Of a stretch of DNA of 64,000 bases, positions 48,701 through 56,823 are shown one piece after another (the stretch's first letter is position 1; each line of letters begins with the position of its first letter). Both the position numbers and the translations under genes were made by a program. Below the pieces are notes generated by a model that did not search any database, had not been told where the DNA came from, and worked only from the letters and a program-made list of their open reading frames with translations. The DNA is taken from positions 62,001 through 126,000 of the forward strand of contig NZ_JBAFWT010000003.1 in the NCBI RefSeq assembly GCF_043195195.1, read 5' to 3'. This DNA is from NCEH01 sp043195195 (GTDB lineage Bacteria > Pseudomonadota > Alphaproteobacteria > Rhizobiales > Xanthobacteraceae).

Positions 48701-49484
48701 GAAGATCCGCTTCCGCGATATTCAGGCCCAGCCGCGCAAGATCATCTCCTCACCCACCTGGTCCGGCATCGAGAGCGAGAAGGTCTGCTACAATGCGGGC
48801 TATACCAACGTCCACGAACTGATCCCCTGGCGCACCCTCACCGGACGCCAGCAGCTCTACCAGGATCATCTGTGGATGCGGGCCTTCGGCGAAGGTTTCG
48901 TCACCTGGAAGCCGCCGGTGGACCTGAAGACCATCGCCGGCGTGAAGGATCTCAAGCCCAACGGCAACACCGAGATTGTGCTCAACTTCCTGACGCCGCA
49001 CCAGAAGTGGGGCATCCACTCCACCTATACCGATAACCTCCTGATGCTGACGCTGAACCGCGGCGGCCCGGTGGTGTGGATTTCAGAGACCGATGCCAAA
49101 GCCGGTGGGATCGTCGACAACGACTGGGTGGAGGTCTTCAACATCAACGGGGCGCTGACCGCTCGCGCGGTGGTGTCCCAGCGCATCAAGGCGGGCATGA
49201 TGATGATGTATCACGCCCAGGAAAAGATCATGAACACGCCGGGCTCCGAGCTGACCGGCAATCGCGGCGGCATTCATAATTCGGTGACGCGCACGGTCCT
49301 GAAACCCACCCACATGATCGGCGGTTACGCCCAGCAGGCCTACGGCTTCAACTATTACGGCACCGTCGGCGCCAATCGCGACGAGTTCATCGTCGTGCGC
49401 AAGATGGCCGCGGTGGACTGGCTGGAAGGACCCCTGACCGCCGATCAGACGAAGAACAACGCGCCGATGGAGGCAGCAGAATGA
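45726..49484 (+). CDS. narG: Respiratory nitrate reductase alpha subunit (molybdenum catalytic subunit)
   Basis: This 1252-residue NarG reduces nitrate to nitrite at a bis-MGD molybdenum centre on the cytoplasmic side of the membrane. The FS0 cluster ligands are in place: His50, Cys54, Cys58 (HGVNCTGSCSW) and Cys93 (RGCARGASYSW). SFYDWYCDLPPASPQ contains the Asp (Asp222) equivalent to the Mo ligand in E. coli. The length equals the family norm, and there is no Tat signal, as expected of membrane NarG. It overlaps narH by ATGA. It is the core of the operon with NarH, NarI, NarJ and cofactor genes. Confidence 0.95.
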   Translation: MSHFLDRLTFFKKTVDEFSDGYGIVTNEDRSWEDGYRKRWQHDKIVRSTHGVNCTGSCSWKIYVKGGIVTWETQQTDYPRTRPDLPNHEPRGCARGASYSWYLYSGARVKYPMIRGRLLKLWRAARAELPPVAAWASIVEDAGKRTSYMSVRGHGGLVRATWDEVNEIIAAANAYTVKAHGPDRVIGFSPIPAMSMVSYAAGSRYLSLLGGVCMSFYDWYCDLPPASPQTWGEQTDVPESADWYNAGFIIVWGSNVPQTRTPDAHFYTEVRYKGTKSAVVSPDYAEATKFADIWLNPKQGTDAALALAMGHVILREYHLDRQAAYFEDYIRRYSDMPFLVRLVARDGRLVPERMLRASDLAGGLGEATNPEWKTVAIDTATDTLVAPHGSVGYRWDGSGKWNLEEKDGTGGDVSLRLTLAGPGADIAAVDFPYFGGRATEHFVATQHGEILTRNVPVRTIPAADGATITVATVFDLMMANYGLDRGFGGNHVARSYDDDVPFTPAWAERITGVKRDAIITVAREFATNAEKTKGRSMVILGAGINHWYHMDMAYRGIINLLVFCGAIGQSGGGWSHYVGQEKLRPQTGWQPLAFALDWSKPPRHMNSTSFFYAHTDQWRYETLTAAEILSPTAPEGDWGQSFIDYNVRAERMGWLPSAPQLKQNPLEIAAKARAAGLEPKDYVVQGLKSGALELSCRDPDDPANWPRNMFVWRSNLLGSSGKGHEYFLKHLLGTTHGVMGKDLGPEGAVRNQEVAWHEEAPKGKLDLLVTLDFRMSTTCVYSDIVLPTATWYEKNDLNTSDMHPFIHPLSAAVDPAWEARTDWDIYKGLAKAFSQVSREVLGVEEDVVLTPILHDTPGEMAQPFDVKDWARGEIEPIPGKTMPAVNVVTRDYPNLYARFTALGPLLGKAGNGGKGISWNTEHEVAALGALNGVREGGAAEGQPRIETDIDAAEVILMLAPETNGEVAVKAWEALSKATGREHAHLALAKEDEKIRFRDIQAQPRKIISSPTWSGIESEKVCYNAGYTNVHELIPWRTLTGRQQLYQDHLWMRAFGEGFVTWKPPVDLKTIAGVKDLKPNGNTEIVLNFLTPHQKWGIHSTYTDNLLMLTLNRGGPVVWISETDAKAGGIVDNDWVEVFNINGALTARAVVSQRIKAGMMMMYHAQEKIMNTPGSELTGNRGGIHNSVTRTVLKPTHMIGGYAQQAYGFNYYGTVGANRDEFIVVRKMAAVDWLEGPLTADQTKNNAPMEAAE

Positions 49485-51007
49485 AAATCCGTGCCCAGAT
49501 CGCCATGGTGTTGAACCTCGATAAGTGCATCGGGTGCCACACCTGCTCCGTCACCTGCAAGAACGTGTGGACCAACCGCGAAGGCGTCGAATACGCCTGG
49601 TTCAACAATGTCGAGACCAAGCCCGGCGTCGGTTATCCCCGCGAGTGGGAGAATCAGAAAAAATGGAACGGCGGCTGGCAGCGCAAGAAGAACGGCCGCA
49701 TCGAACCAAAGATGGGCGCAAAATGGCGCGTTCTCGCCAACATCTTCGCCAATCCCGACCTACCGGAGATCGACGACTATTACGAGCCATTCACGTTCGA
49801 CTATGAGCATCTGCAGACAGCGAAAGAATCCAAGGCGTTTCCCACCGCACGTCCCCGTTCGGCCATATCGGGACAGCGCATGGAGAAAATCGAGTGGGGC
49901 CCGAACTGGGAAGAAATTCTTGGCGGTGAATTCGAGAAGCGCTCGAAGGACGTGAATTTCGAGGGGATCCAGAAGGAAATCTACGGTCAGTTCGAAAACA
50001 CCTTCATGATGTACCTGCCGCGCCTGTGCGAGCACTGCCTGAACCCGGCCTGCGCGGCGGTCTGCCCCTCCGGCGCCATCTACAAGCGCGAGGAAGACGG
50101 CATCGTCCTCATTGATCAGGACAAGTGCCGGGGCTGGCGCATGTGCGTCTCCGGCTGTCCCTACAAGAAGATCTATTACAACTGGTCTTCGGGAAAATCC
50201 GAGAAGTGCATCTTCTGCTATCCGCGCATCGAGGCCGGCCAGCCGACCGTGTGCTCGGAAACCTGCGTCGGGCGCATCCGCTATCTGGGGGTCGTGCTCT
50301 ACGACGCCGACGGCATCGAAGCCGCCGCCAGCGTGCCGGACGAGAAGGATCTCTACGAGGCCCAGCTCAAACTGTTTCTCGATCCGAAGGATCCGGCGGT
50401 GATCGCCCAGGCGCGGGCGGACGGCGTGCCGGAAGCCTGGCTGGACGCGGCCCAGCGTTCGCCGGTCTGGAAGATGGCGATGGAGTGGAAGATCGCCTTT
50501 CCGCTGCACCCGGAATATCGCACCTTGCCCATGGTGTGGTACGTGCCGCCGCTCTCGCCGATCCAGTCGGCCGCCGCCGCGGGCAAGATGGGCGTCAATG
50601 GCGACATGCCGGACGTGCGGTCCCTGCGCATCCCGCTGCAATATCTCGCCAATCTGCTCACCGCCGGCGACGAGGAGCCGGTGGCCCTGGCGCTGGAACG
50701 CATGCTGGCCATGCGCGGCTACATGCGGGCCAAGACGGTGGATGGCCGCCTCGACGAGCGGATCGCCGCCGAGGTCGGGCTCACCGGCGCGGCCATCGAG
50801 GAGATGTACCAGGTGATGGCGATCGCCAATTACGAAGATCGCTTCGTCATCCCCACGGCCCACCGCGAATGGAGCGAAGACGCCCAGGATCTGCGCGGCT
50901 CCTGCGGCTTCTCCTTCGGTAACGGCTGCTCGGGTGGCACGTCGCAGACCAATCTGTTCGGCACCAAGCAGACGAAGAAGGCCACGAATCCGATGGAGAT
51001 CGTGTGA
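49481..51007 (+). CDS. narH: Respiratory nitrate reductase beta subunit (Fe-S electron transfer)
   Basis: The 508-residue NarH carries four cysteine groups: CIGCHTCSVTC, CEHCLNPACAAVC, CRGWRMCVSGC (Trp in place of one Cys, the mark of the 3Fe-4S cluster) and CIFCYPRIE...CSETC. They pass electrons from NarI haem b to NarG. The C-terminal segment ends normally. It overlaps narG and is followed by narJ in a one-base stop/start overlap (TGATG). All ligands are intact, so the subunit should work. Confidence 0.95.
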   Translation: MKIRAQIAMVLNLDKCIGCHTCSVTCKNVWTNREGVEYAWFNNVETKPGVGYPREWENQKKWNGGWQRKKNGRIEPKMGAKWRVLANIFANPDLPEIDDYYEPFTFDYEHLQTAKESKAFPTARPRSAISGQRMEKIEWGPNWEEILGGEFEKRSKDVNFEGIQKEIYGQFENTFMMYLPRLCEHCLNPACAAVCPSGAIYKREEDGIVLIDQDKCRGWRMCVSGCPYKKIYYNWSSGKSEKCIFCYPRIEAGQPTVCSETCVGRIRYLGVVLYDADGIEAAASVPDEKDLYEAQLKLFLDPKDPAVIAQARADGVPEAWLDAAQRSPVWKMAMEWKIAFPLHPEYRTLPMVWYVPPLSPIQSAAAAGKMGVNGDMPDVRSLRIPLQYLANLLTAGDEEPVALALERMLAMRGYMRAKTVDGRLDERIAAEVGLTGAAIEEMYQVMAIANYEDRFVIPTAHREWSEDAQDLRGSCGFSFGNGCSGGTSQTNLFGTKQTKKATNPMEIV

Positions 51008-51714
51008 TGACCGCAACCCTTGAGTCCGTCACCTTCAAGGCGCTGTCGGCGCTGCTCACCTATCCCGGCGCGCCGCTCGTCGGCGCCATCGCCGAGATCG
51101 AGGCGGCGCTCGCCGCCGAGGGCCTCCTCGATGCGCAGCACCGGGCGGCCCTGAGCCCGCTGCTGAACGATCTGCGCACGCTCGACCTCTACGAGTTGCA
51201 GGAGCGCTACGTCGACCTGTTCGACAGGACCCGCAAACTGTCGCTGCACCTGTTCGAGCATGTGCATGGCGAGAGCCGGGACCGTGGGCAGGCCATGGTG
51301 GACCTGGCCGGGCTCTACGACGCCGGCGGCCTGATGTTGGCGGCCAACGAGCTGCCCGACTACCTGCCGCTGTTCCTGGAATATCTGGCCACCCGGCCCC
51401 GCGCGGAGGCGCGCGGGCTGCTCGCGGATACCGATCATATCCTCGCCACCCTTGAGGAACGGCTCACCAAGCGTGGAACGCCCTACGCTGCGGTGTTTGC
51501 AGCCATTCGGGCCGCGGCCGGCGCGGCGCCCATGGTCCTGGACCCAACCGCCCCCTGCGTTCCGGAGCTTGACGATCTCGCTGCGCTGGATGCCGCGTGG
51601 GAGGAATCCGCCGTGGTGTTCGGCCCCGGCGAAGCCCTTGACGGCTGCTCCGTCGATCGCCTGCGCACGCAGATCCGCGCCGGCGCGCGTGACGCGCGCA
51701 CCGCCACCGCCTGA
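51007..51714 (+). CDS. narJ: Nitrate reductase molybdenum-cofactor assembly chaperone
   Basis: This 235-residue NarJ/TorD-like helical chaperone has the family blocks FKALSALLTYPGAPL, LDLYELQERYVDLFDRTRKLSLHLFEHVHGESRDRGQAMVDL (split as in the sequence) and LPDYLPLFLEYLA. It keeps NarGH ready for cofactor insertion and is not part of the final enzyme. ATG 51007 is chosen over GTG 51004 because the stop of narH covers that GTG. It has a single 12-base gap to narI. Confidence 0.92.
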   Translation: MTATLESVTFKALSALLTYPGAPLVGAIAEIEAALAAEGLLDAQHRAALSPLLNDLRTLDLYELQERYVDLFDRTRKLSLHLFEHVHGESRDRGQAMVDLAGLYDAGGLMLAANELPDYLPLFLEYLATRPRAEARGLLADTDHILATLEERLTKRGTPYAAVFAAIRAAAGAAPMVLDPTAPCVPELDDLAALDAAWEESAVVFGPGEALDGCSVDRLRTQIRAGARDARTATA

Positions 51715-51726
51715 GGGAGACGAACC

Positions 51727-52509
51727 ATGTCCACGGCCATCAATTCCACACTCTTCGGCTGGTACCCTTACCTGTGCCTCACCGTGTTCCTGCTGGGCAG
51801 CCTGATCCGCTTCGACCGCGAGCAGTACACCTGGAAGACCGGCTCCTCCCAGCTTCTGCGGCGCAAGCAATTGCGCCTCGGCTCGAACCTGTTCCATGTC
51901 GGCATCCTGCTGATTTTCGCCGGTCACGCGGTGGGGCTCCTGACGCCGATCTGGGTGTTCGACATGCTGGGCGTGAGCCATTCGTTCAAGCAGGGGCTGG
52001 CCATTACGGTCGGGGGCATCGCCGGCCTCGCCTGCTTTGTCGGCATCGCCCTGCTCGCCCATCGCCGATTGTTCGACCCGCGCATCCGCGCAACGTCGAG
52101 CTTCGGCGACACCGCGATCCTCCTGCTCCTCTGGGCGCAGCTCACCTTGGGGCTCTCCACCATCTTCGTCTCGCTGGGCCATATGGACGGCCACGAGATG
52201 GTGAAATTCATGAACTGGGCGCAGGGCATCCTGACATTGCAGCCGTCAGCCGCGGCCTATGTCGCCGACGTGAACCCCCTCTTCAAGGCCCATTTGCTGC
52301 TCGGAATGACCATCTTCCTGGTCTTCCCCTTCACCCGGCTGGTGCACGTCTGGAGCGCGCCGATCTGGTATCTCGGCCGTCCCGGCTATCAGGTAGTGCG
52401 CACGCGCTTCGCCCATCAAAGGGGACGCGAGACCGCGCAGGCGCATCCCGCGGCAACGTTGGCGGTGCGCCCGGTACCCACCTATCCGACCCGGCGCCGG
52501 GGGGAGTGA
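51727..52509 (+). CDS. narI: Respiratory nitrate reductase gamma subunit (cytochrome b)
   Basis: This 260-residue membrane protein has five helices. The four haem-b histidines match E. coli His56/66/187/205: here His57 and His67 (FHVGILLIFAGHAVG), His189 (FKAHLLLG) and His207 (TRLVHVW). It oxidises quinol at the periplasmic face and anchors NarGH. The C-terminus is 20-30 residues longer than usual and Arg/Pro-rich. GGGAGACG precedes the ATG. Confidence 0.94.
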   Translation: MSTAINSTLFGWYPYLCLTVFLLGSLIRFDREQYTWKTGSSQLLRRKQLRLGSNLFHVGILLIFAGHAVGLLTPIWVFDMLGVSHSFKQGLAITVGGIAGLACFVGIALLAHRRLFDPRIRATSSFGDTAILLLLWAQLTLGLSTIFVSLGHMDGHEMVKFMNWAQGILTLQPSAAAYVADVNPLFKAHLLLGMTIFLVFPFTRLVHVWSAPIWYLGRPGYQVVRTRFAHQRGRETAQAHPAATLAVRPVPTYPTRRRGE

Positions 52510-52514
52510 AAACC

Positions 52515-53420
52515 ATGGTCACGCTGATTGTCGATCACGGCGCAAACCGCGCCGCCTCCGAGCCCGAGCATCCGCACACCCATGCCCCCGCGCAGCGCAC
52601 GACGGCGCCCTCGAAGGAGCCGCTGATCATGCCCGCCGTCAGCGTCAACGGCGTGCCCATCCCGCGCGCGGCCATTGCCGCCGAAGTGCAGAACACCCCG
52701 GCTCGCACGCCGGCCGAAGGGTGGAGCGCGGCCACCCGCGCGCTCGTCATCCGCGAACTGCTGCTCCAGGAGGCCCGGCGGCTGGACATCCCGGTCGAGC
52801 AGAAGCTGGACGCCGCCGGCCGGCGTGAGACCGAGGAAGAGGCGCTGATGCGCGCGCTGCTGGAACAGGAAGTGCGCACGCCGGATGCCGACGCGGCGGC
52901 GCTGCGGCGTTTCTATGCCCATAACCTTCGGCGCTTCGTCTCGCCGGCGCTGTGGGAGGTGGACCACATCCTGTGCGCCGCCCGTCGCGACGATCGCACG
53001 GCCTTTGCCGCCGCGCGGGAAAAGGCAACGCTGCTTGCGGCCGAACTGGCAGCCGCACCCGAACGGTTCGGCGCCCTGGCGCGGGCGCATTCCGATTGCC
53101 CGTCGGCGGCGGTGGGGGGGAGCCTCGGCCAGATCGGGCCGGGGGACACCACGCCGGAATTCCAGGCGGCACTCGCCGCCCTGTCGGCCGGCGAAATGTC
53201 CGGTCCGGTGGAAACCCGCTACGGGTTCCATCTCATTCGCATGCATCGGTGCATCGAGGGGCGGCAACTGCCCTTCGAGGCGGTGCAGGAGCGGATCGCG
53301 GCCTATCTGGAAGACCATGTGACCCATGCGGCCCATGCCCAGTACGTTTCGCTGCTGGTGGGCCGGGCGGACGTCAAGGGCATCGTGCTCGGCGGCGCCG
53401 ACACGCCCCTCGTGCAATAG
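52515..53420 (+). CDS. Parvulin-type peptidyl-prolyl cis-trans isomerase in nar operon
   Basis: This protein of up to 301 residues has a PpiC/rotamase domain (about 148-250: VDHILCAA, FGALARAHSDCPSAAVGGSLGQIGPGDTTPEFQ, split), with YGFHLIRMHR closing it. The segment before it is helical. Two starts are possible. ATG 52515 has GGGGAG upstream and gives a His-rich leader (EPEHPHTH). ATG 52629 has AAGGAG nine bases before it and gives MPAVSVNG, the common start of such proteins. No signal peptide is seen, so it is cytoplasmic and may help NarG/NarH folding. A NifM-like function is possible. Confidence 0.78.
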   Translation: MVTLIVDHGANRAASEPEHPHTHAPAQRTTAPSKEPLIMPAVSVNGVPIPRAAIAAEVQNTPARTPAEGWSAATRALVIRELLLQEARRLDIPVEQKLDAAGRRETEEEALMRALLEQEVRTPDADAAALRRFYAHNLRRFVSPALWEVDHILCAARRDDRTAFAAAREKATLLAAELAAAPERFGALARAHSDCPSAAVGGSLGQIGPGDTTPEFQAALAALSAGEMSGPVETRYGFHLIRMHRCIEGRQLPFEAVQERIAAYLEDHVTHAAHAQYVSLLVGRADVKGIVLGGADTPLVQ

Positions 53421-53429
53421 GGGAAAGCC

Positions 53430-53711
53430 ATGCTCGGTGTGCTCATCGCCGCGCTCGACGACCCTGCGGTCTCGGCGCGCGTTCTCTCCGCCCTTGATGG
53501 CCCGGACCTCTCGGCTCGTCTCGCGGCGGCCTCCGAAGCCGATGGCCGCGCGCCGTGCGAGGTGATGGCCGCATTGGTGCGGAATTTCCTTGATTCGGCG
53601 AGCGATGAGCAGTTCGTCCAGCTCATCGGCATCATGAACCGGGCCGAGGATCCCGGCCTCGCTGCCGTCCGCGCCATCCTGTCCGCCGCTTTGCCGGAGG
53701 GCACCGCATGA
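53430..53711 (+). CDS. Small nar-operon protein, unknown
   Basis: The 93-residue helical protein is mostly Ala, Leu, Asp and Ser (MLGVLIAALDDPAVSARVLSAL...). It contains VMAALVRNFLDSASDEQFVQLIGIMNRAEDPG and ends in ALPEGTA. No catalytic motif is seen. It overlaps moaA by ATGA and follows the PPIase by nine bases. It may be a maturation helper for nitrate reductase; this is context only. Confidence 0.6.
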   Translation: MLGVLIAALDDPAVSARVLSALDGPDLSARLAAASEADGRAPCEVMAALVRNFLDSASDEQFVQLIGIMNRAEDPGLAAVRAILSAALPEGTA

Positions 53712-54709
53712 CCCGCTGCGGCCTCGTCGATACCTTCGGGCGACGGATCAGCTATCTCCGCCTCTCCGTCACCGATCGCTGCGACCTGCGTTGCGTCTAT
53801 TGCATGTCCGAGGACATGACTTTTCTGCCGCGCACCGAATTGCTGACCCTTGAGGAATTGGACCGCCTCGCCTCCGCCTTCATCGCCCGGGGCGTATCGA
53901 AAATCCGCCTCACCGGCGGCGAGCCGCTGGTGCGCAAGGGGGTGCTCGATCTTGTCGCCAGCCTCTCCCGCCATGGGGCGGGCGGACGGCTGAAGGAATT
54001 GACGCTCACCACCAACGGCAGCCTCCTGGCGCGCCATGCGGACGCGCTGGCCCGCGCCGGCGTGCGCCGGGTCAACGTCTCGCTGGATACGCTGGATGCC
54101 GCCCGCTTCCGCGCCATCACCCGCCGCGGCACCCTGGGCGTGGTGATGGAAGGGCTGCTGGCGGCGCAGGCGGCCGGACTTACGGTGAAACTGAATGCCG
54201 TCGCGCTGAAGGGCAGCACCGAAGCCGAGATCCACGATCTCATCGCTTTTGCCCACGGGCGCGGCATGGACCTCACCCTCATCGAGACCATGCCGCTCGG
54301 GGATGTGGGCGAGGACCGGACCGAGCAATATCTACCGCTCAGCGACCTGCGCCGCATCATCGAACAGCGCTGGACCTTGACCGACACCTCCGAGCGGACC
54401 GGCGGACCGGCGCGCTATGTGCGGGTGGGCGAGACCGGGGGACGTATCGGCTTCATCACCCCGCTGACCCATACGTTCTGCGAGACCTGCAACCGGGTGC
54501 GGGTCAGCGCCAAGGGCGTGCTCTACACCTGCCTGGGACAGGAGGAGCAGGTGGATTTGCGCGCGCCGCTGCGGGCCTCGGAGGGCGACGACGCCCTCCA
54601 CGCCGCCATCGATGCCGGCATCCGGGGCAAACCGCGCGGCCACGATTTCGAAATTGCCCGCAATGGCGCGCCGGCAACGGCGCGGCACATGTCGGCGCTG
54701 GGAGGTTGA
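53708..54709 (+). CDS. moaA: GTP 3',8-cyclase of molybdenum cofactor synthesis
   Basis: This 333-residue radical-SAM enzyme makes the first MoCo intermediate from GTP. The N-terminal cluster is CDLRCVYC (Cys25, Cys29, Cys32). LTGGEPLVRKGVLDL and TTNGSLL bind SAM, and the C-terminal cluster is CETCNR...YTC. The conserved Gly-Gly tail (ALGG) is present. Its place inside the nar operon couples cofactor supply to NarG synthesis. Its length is normal. Confidence 0.93.
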   Translation: MTRCGLVDTFGRRISYLRLSVTDRCDLRCVYCMSEDMTFLPRTELLTLEELDRLASAFIARGVSKIRLTGGEPLVRKGVLDLVASLSRHGAGGRLKELTLTTNGSLLARHADALARAGVRRVNVSLDTLDAARFRAITRRGTLGVVMEGLLAAQAAGLTVKLNAVALKGSTEAEIHDLIAFAHGRGMDLTLIETMPLGDVGEDRTEQYLPLSDLRRIIEQRWTLTDTSERTGGPARYVRVGETGGRIGFITPLTHTFCETCNRVRVSAKGVLYTCLGQEEQVDLRAPLRASEGDDALHAAIDAGIRGKPRGHDFEIARNGAPATARHMSALGG

Positions 54710-54712
54710 GCC

Positions 54713-55234
54713 ATGGTGCGCATCGGCATCCTCACCATCTCCGACCGGGCGAGCCGGGGCGATTATCCCGACCGCGCCGGTCCCGCCATCGAGGAATGGC
54801 TCGCCCATGCCCTCGTCTCGCCGTGGGACCCGGTTCGACGGGTGATCCCAGACGGGGTCGAAAGCGTGCGCGCGGCCCTGGTGCACATGGCGGATGAGGA
54901 GCGGCTCGACCTCGTCCTCACTTCCGGCGGTACCGGCCCCGCGCCGCGCGACCTCACGCCGGAGGCGATGCGGGCGGTGATCGAGAAAGAGCTTCCGGGG
55001 TTCGGCGAGGTCATGCGCCTGGCGAGCCTGAAGGAGGTGCCCACCGCCATCCTGTCTCGGCAGACCGCCGGCATACGGCGCACGACGCTCATCATCAACC
55101 TGCCGGGCAAGCCCGCCGCCATCGATACCTGCCTGACGGCGGTGTTTACCGCCGTGCCCTATGCCCTCGATCTCATCGGTGCGGGCCGGATCGAGACCGA
55201 TCCGGCCGTGATCGTGGCATTCCGGCCGGGATGA
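54713..55234 (+). CDS. mog: Molybdopterin adenylyltransferase (Mog-type)
   Basis: The 173-residue protein starts MVRIGILTISDRASRGDY and holds the MoaB/Mog fold signature TSGGTGPAPRDLTPEA followed by FGEVMR. It adenylylates molybdopterin before molybdenum insertion. The extended N-terminal RASRGDYPDRAGPAI block is Mog-like rather than MoaB-like. The gene is four bases after moaA. Confidence 0.85.
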   Translation: MVRIGILTISDRASRGDYPDRAGPAIEEWLAHALVSPWDPVRRVIPDGVESVRAALVHMADEERLDLVLTSGGTGPAPRDLTPEAMRAVIEKELPGFGEVMRLASLKEVPTAILSRQTAGIRRTTLIINLPGKPAAIDTCLTAVFTAVPYALDLIGAGRIETDPAVIVAFRPG

Positions 55235-55246
55235 GGACGCACCGCC

Positions 55247-55387
55247 ATGGATGATGTCGCCTTTGCCCGCGCGCTGCACGTGATCGCCGTGATTCACTGG
55301 ATCGGCGGCGTCGCCTTCTTCACGCTGGTGTTGCTGCCGCTCGCACGGTCCCTGAGCGAGGTTCGGGGCGGGCTGTACTTCCCATGA
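55247..55387 (+). pseudogene. Truncated CopD-like membrane protein remnant
   Basis: A 46-codon frame encodes MDDVAFARALHVIAVIHWIGG followed by VAFFTLVLLPLARSLSEVR. This is the first helix and His/Trp motif (HVIAVIHWIGG) of a CopD-like family often found before nnrS. The frame then stops at 55387, 14 bases before nnrS; a full protein would have about 150 residues. Loss of the rest by an internal deletion joining it to the nnrS leader is the simple explanation. A real one-helix peptide cannot be excluded. Confidence 0.55.
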
Positions 55388-55400
55388 AAGGGCTTGGCGC

Positions 55401-56579
55401 ATGAAACGGACCGCGCAGGCGCGCCGGGCGTACGAGGGCGCGGCCCTCTGGAGCCGGGGCTTCCGGCCCTTCTTCCTGGCCGGCGGGCTCTGGGCGGTCG
55501 CGGCCATCGCCATCTGGCCCCCGTTCTTTACCGGCGAGGTCACCATTCCCACGGCCTTCTCGCCGCAGGATTGGCATGTCCATGAAATGGTCTACGGCTT
55601 CGGCGCCGTGGTCGTCGCCGGCTTCCTGCTCACCGCCGTCCCGAACTGGACTGGACGCCTGCCGGTGGCGGGGCGTCCCTTGATCGCCCTGGCGGCGGTG
55701 TGGCTTGCGGGGCGCATCGCGGTGTTCCTGTCGGCGCAGATCGGCTGGATCCCGGCCCTCGCCATTGATGTCAGCTTTCTGCTGGTCCTCGGGCTGGTGA
55801 TCGGACGCGAGGTGGTGGCGGGGCGCAACTGGCGCAATCTCAAGGTTGCGAGCCTTGTGCTGCTGCTGGGCCTCGCCAATGCCATGTTCCATGTCGAAGC
55901 GGCGCTGGAGGGGACGGCAGCGGTTTCCGCCCGCGCAGGCGTCGCCCTAATGATCACCCTGATCCTCCTGGTCGGCGGCCGCGTTGTGCCGAGCTTCACG
56001 CACAACTGGTTGGCTAAGCAGGGTATCGCCGAGCGGCCGGTGCCGTTCGGCACGGCCGACGGCCTCGTCCTGGCGCTGTCGGGGGCCGCGCTCGCGGCAT
56101 GGGTGGCCCTGCCCCATGATCTGGCGTCCGGGGCGGCGCTGCTGCTGGCCGGCGGGGCAAACCTCTGGCGGCTCTCGCGGTGGCAGGGCTGGCGGACCGG
56201 AGGCGACGGGCTCGTTCTCGTGCTCCATGTGGGCTTCCTGTTTGCGGCCGTGGGCTTTCTCGCTGCTGGAGCGCACACCTTCGCGCCGGATATCTTTCCG
56301 GTCGCCTTTGGGATCCATATTTGGGCCATCGGCGCAATCGGCACCATGACCTTGGCCATCATGACGCGTGCGACGCTGGGGCATACCGGGCAAGCATTGA
56401 GGGCTTCGCGCGCGACGCTGGCGAGCTATTTGCTGATTTCTGTGGCCGTTGGCTTGCGCCTTGCCATGATTTTCGCATCCGATTTGTCAATAATATTGAT
56501 GTATTTGTCAGGATTTTCTTGGGTTGCAGCTTTTGCGATATTTGTGGCTGTCTATGGACGTTCTCTTGTGGGGAAATGA
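55401..56579 (+). CDS. nnrS: NnrS family haem/copper-binding membrane protein (nitrosative stress)
   Basis: This 392-residue protein has about 12 predicted membrane helices. It contains the NnrS blocks WSRGFRPFFLAGG, DWHVHEMVYGFGAVVVAGFLLTAVPNWTGR (His ligands), GGRVVPSFTHNWL, and HIWAIGAIGTMTLAIMTRATLGHTG. NnrS protects iron proteins during NO stress, which fits the end of a nitrate respiration operon. The last 45 codons are noticeably AT-richer than the rest of the gene. Confidence 0.87.
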   Translation: MKRTAQARRAYEGAALWSRGFRPFFLAGGLWAVAAIAIWPPFFTGEVTIPTAFSPQDWHVHEMVYGFGAVVVAGFLLTAVPNWTGRLPVAGRPLIALAAVWLAGRIAVFLSAQIGWIPALAIDVSFLLVLGLVIGREVVAGRNWRNLKVASLVLLLGLANAMFHVEAALEGTAAVSARAGVALMITLILLVGGRVVPSFTHNWLAKQGIAERPVPFGTADGLVLALSGAALAAWVALPHDLASGAALLLAGGANLWRLSRWQGWRTGGDGLVLVLHVGFLFAAVGFLAAGAHTFAPDIFPVAFGIHIWAIGAIGTMTLAIMTRATLGHTGQALRASRATLASYLLISVAVGLRLAMIFASDLSIILMYLSGFSWVAAFAIFVAVYGRSLVGK

Positions 56580-56823
56580 GGCGTTGAACTGGAGCGAAGG
56601 CTGGCCGTACCGGGATCGTTGATGCTGAGCGACGCCGGTGAAGTCGAAGTCAAGCTCACAGCCAGGCTTGATCGCGATCCGATCGTCACCGGCCTATGCG
56701 AGGGATCGGTTCGCCGTCGCTGCATCGCCGTTTCTGAAACGACATCGGTGCATCACCGTCATTGCGAACAAAACAGGAATCTGACACCCTCCGGCGATTG
56801 AGGCTGCGACAGGAATTAAATCA

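Noticed and set aside
51774..52514. Upstream extension of the PPIase frame through narI
   Set aside because: It is an out-of-frame reading of narI; ribosome sites exist before 52515 and 52629.
56619..56801. Sixty-codon frame between nnrS and the helicase
   Set aside because: No ribosome site, no motif and composition of random GC-rich DNA.
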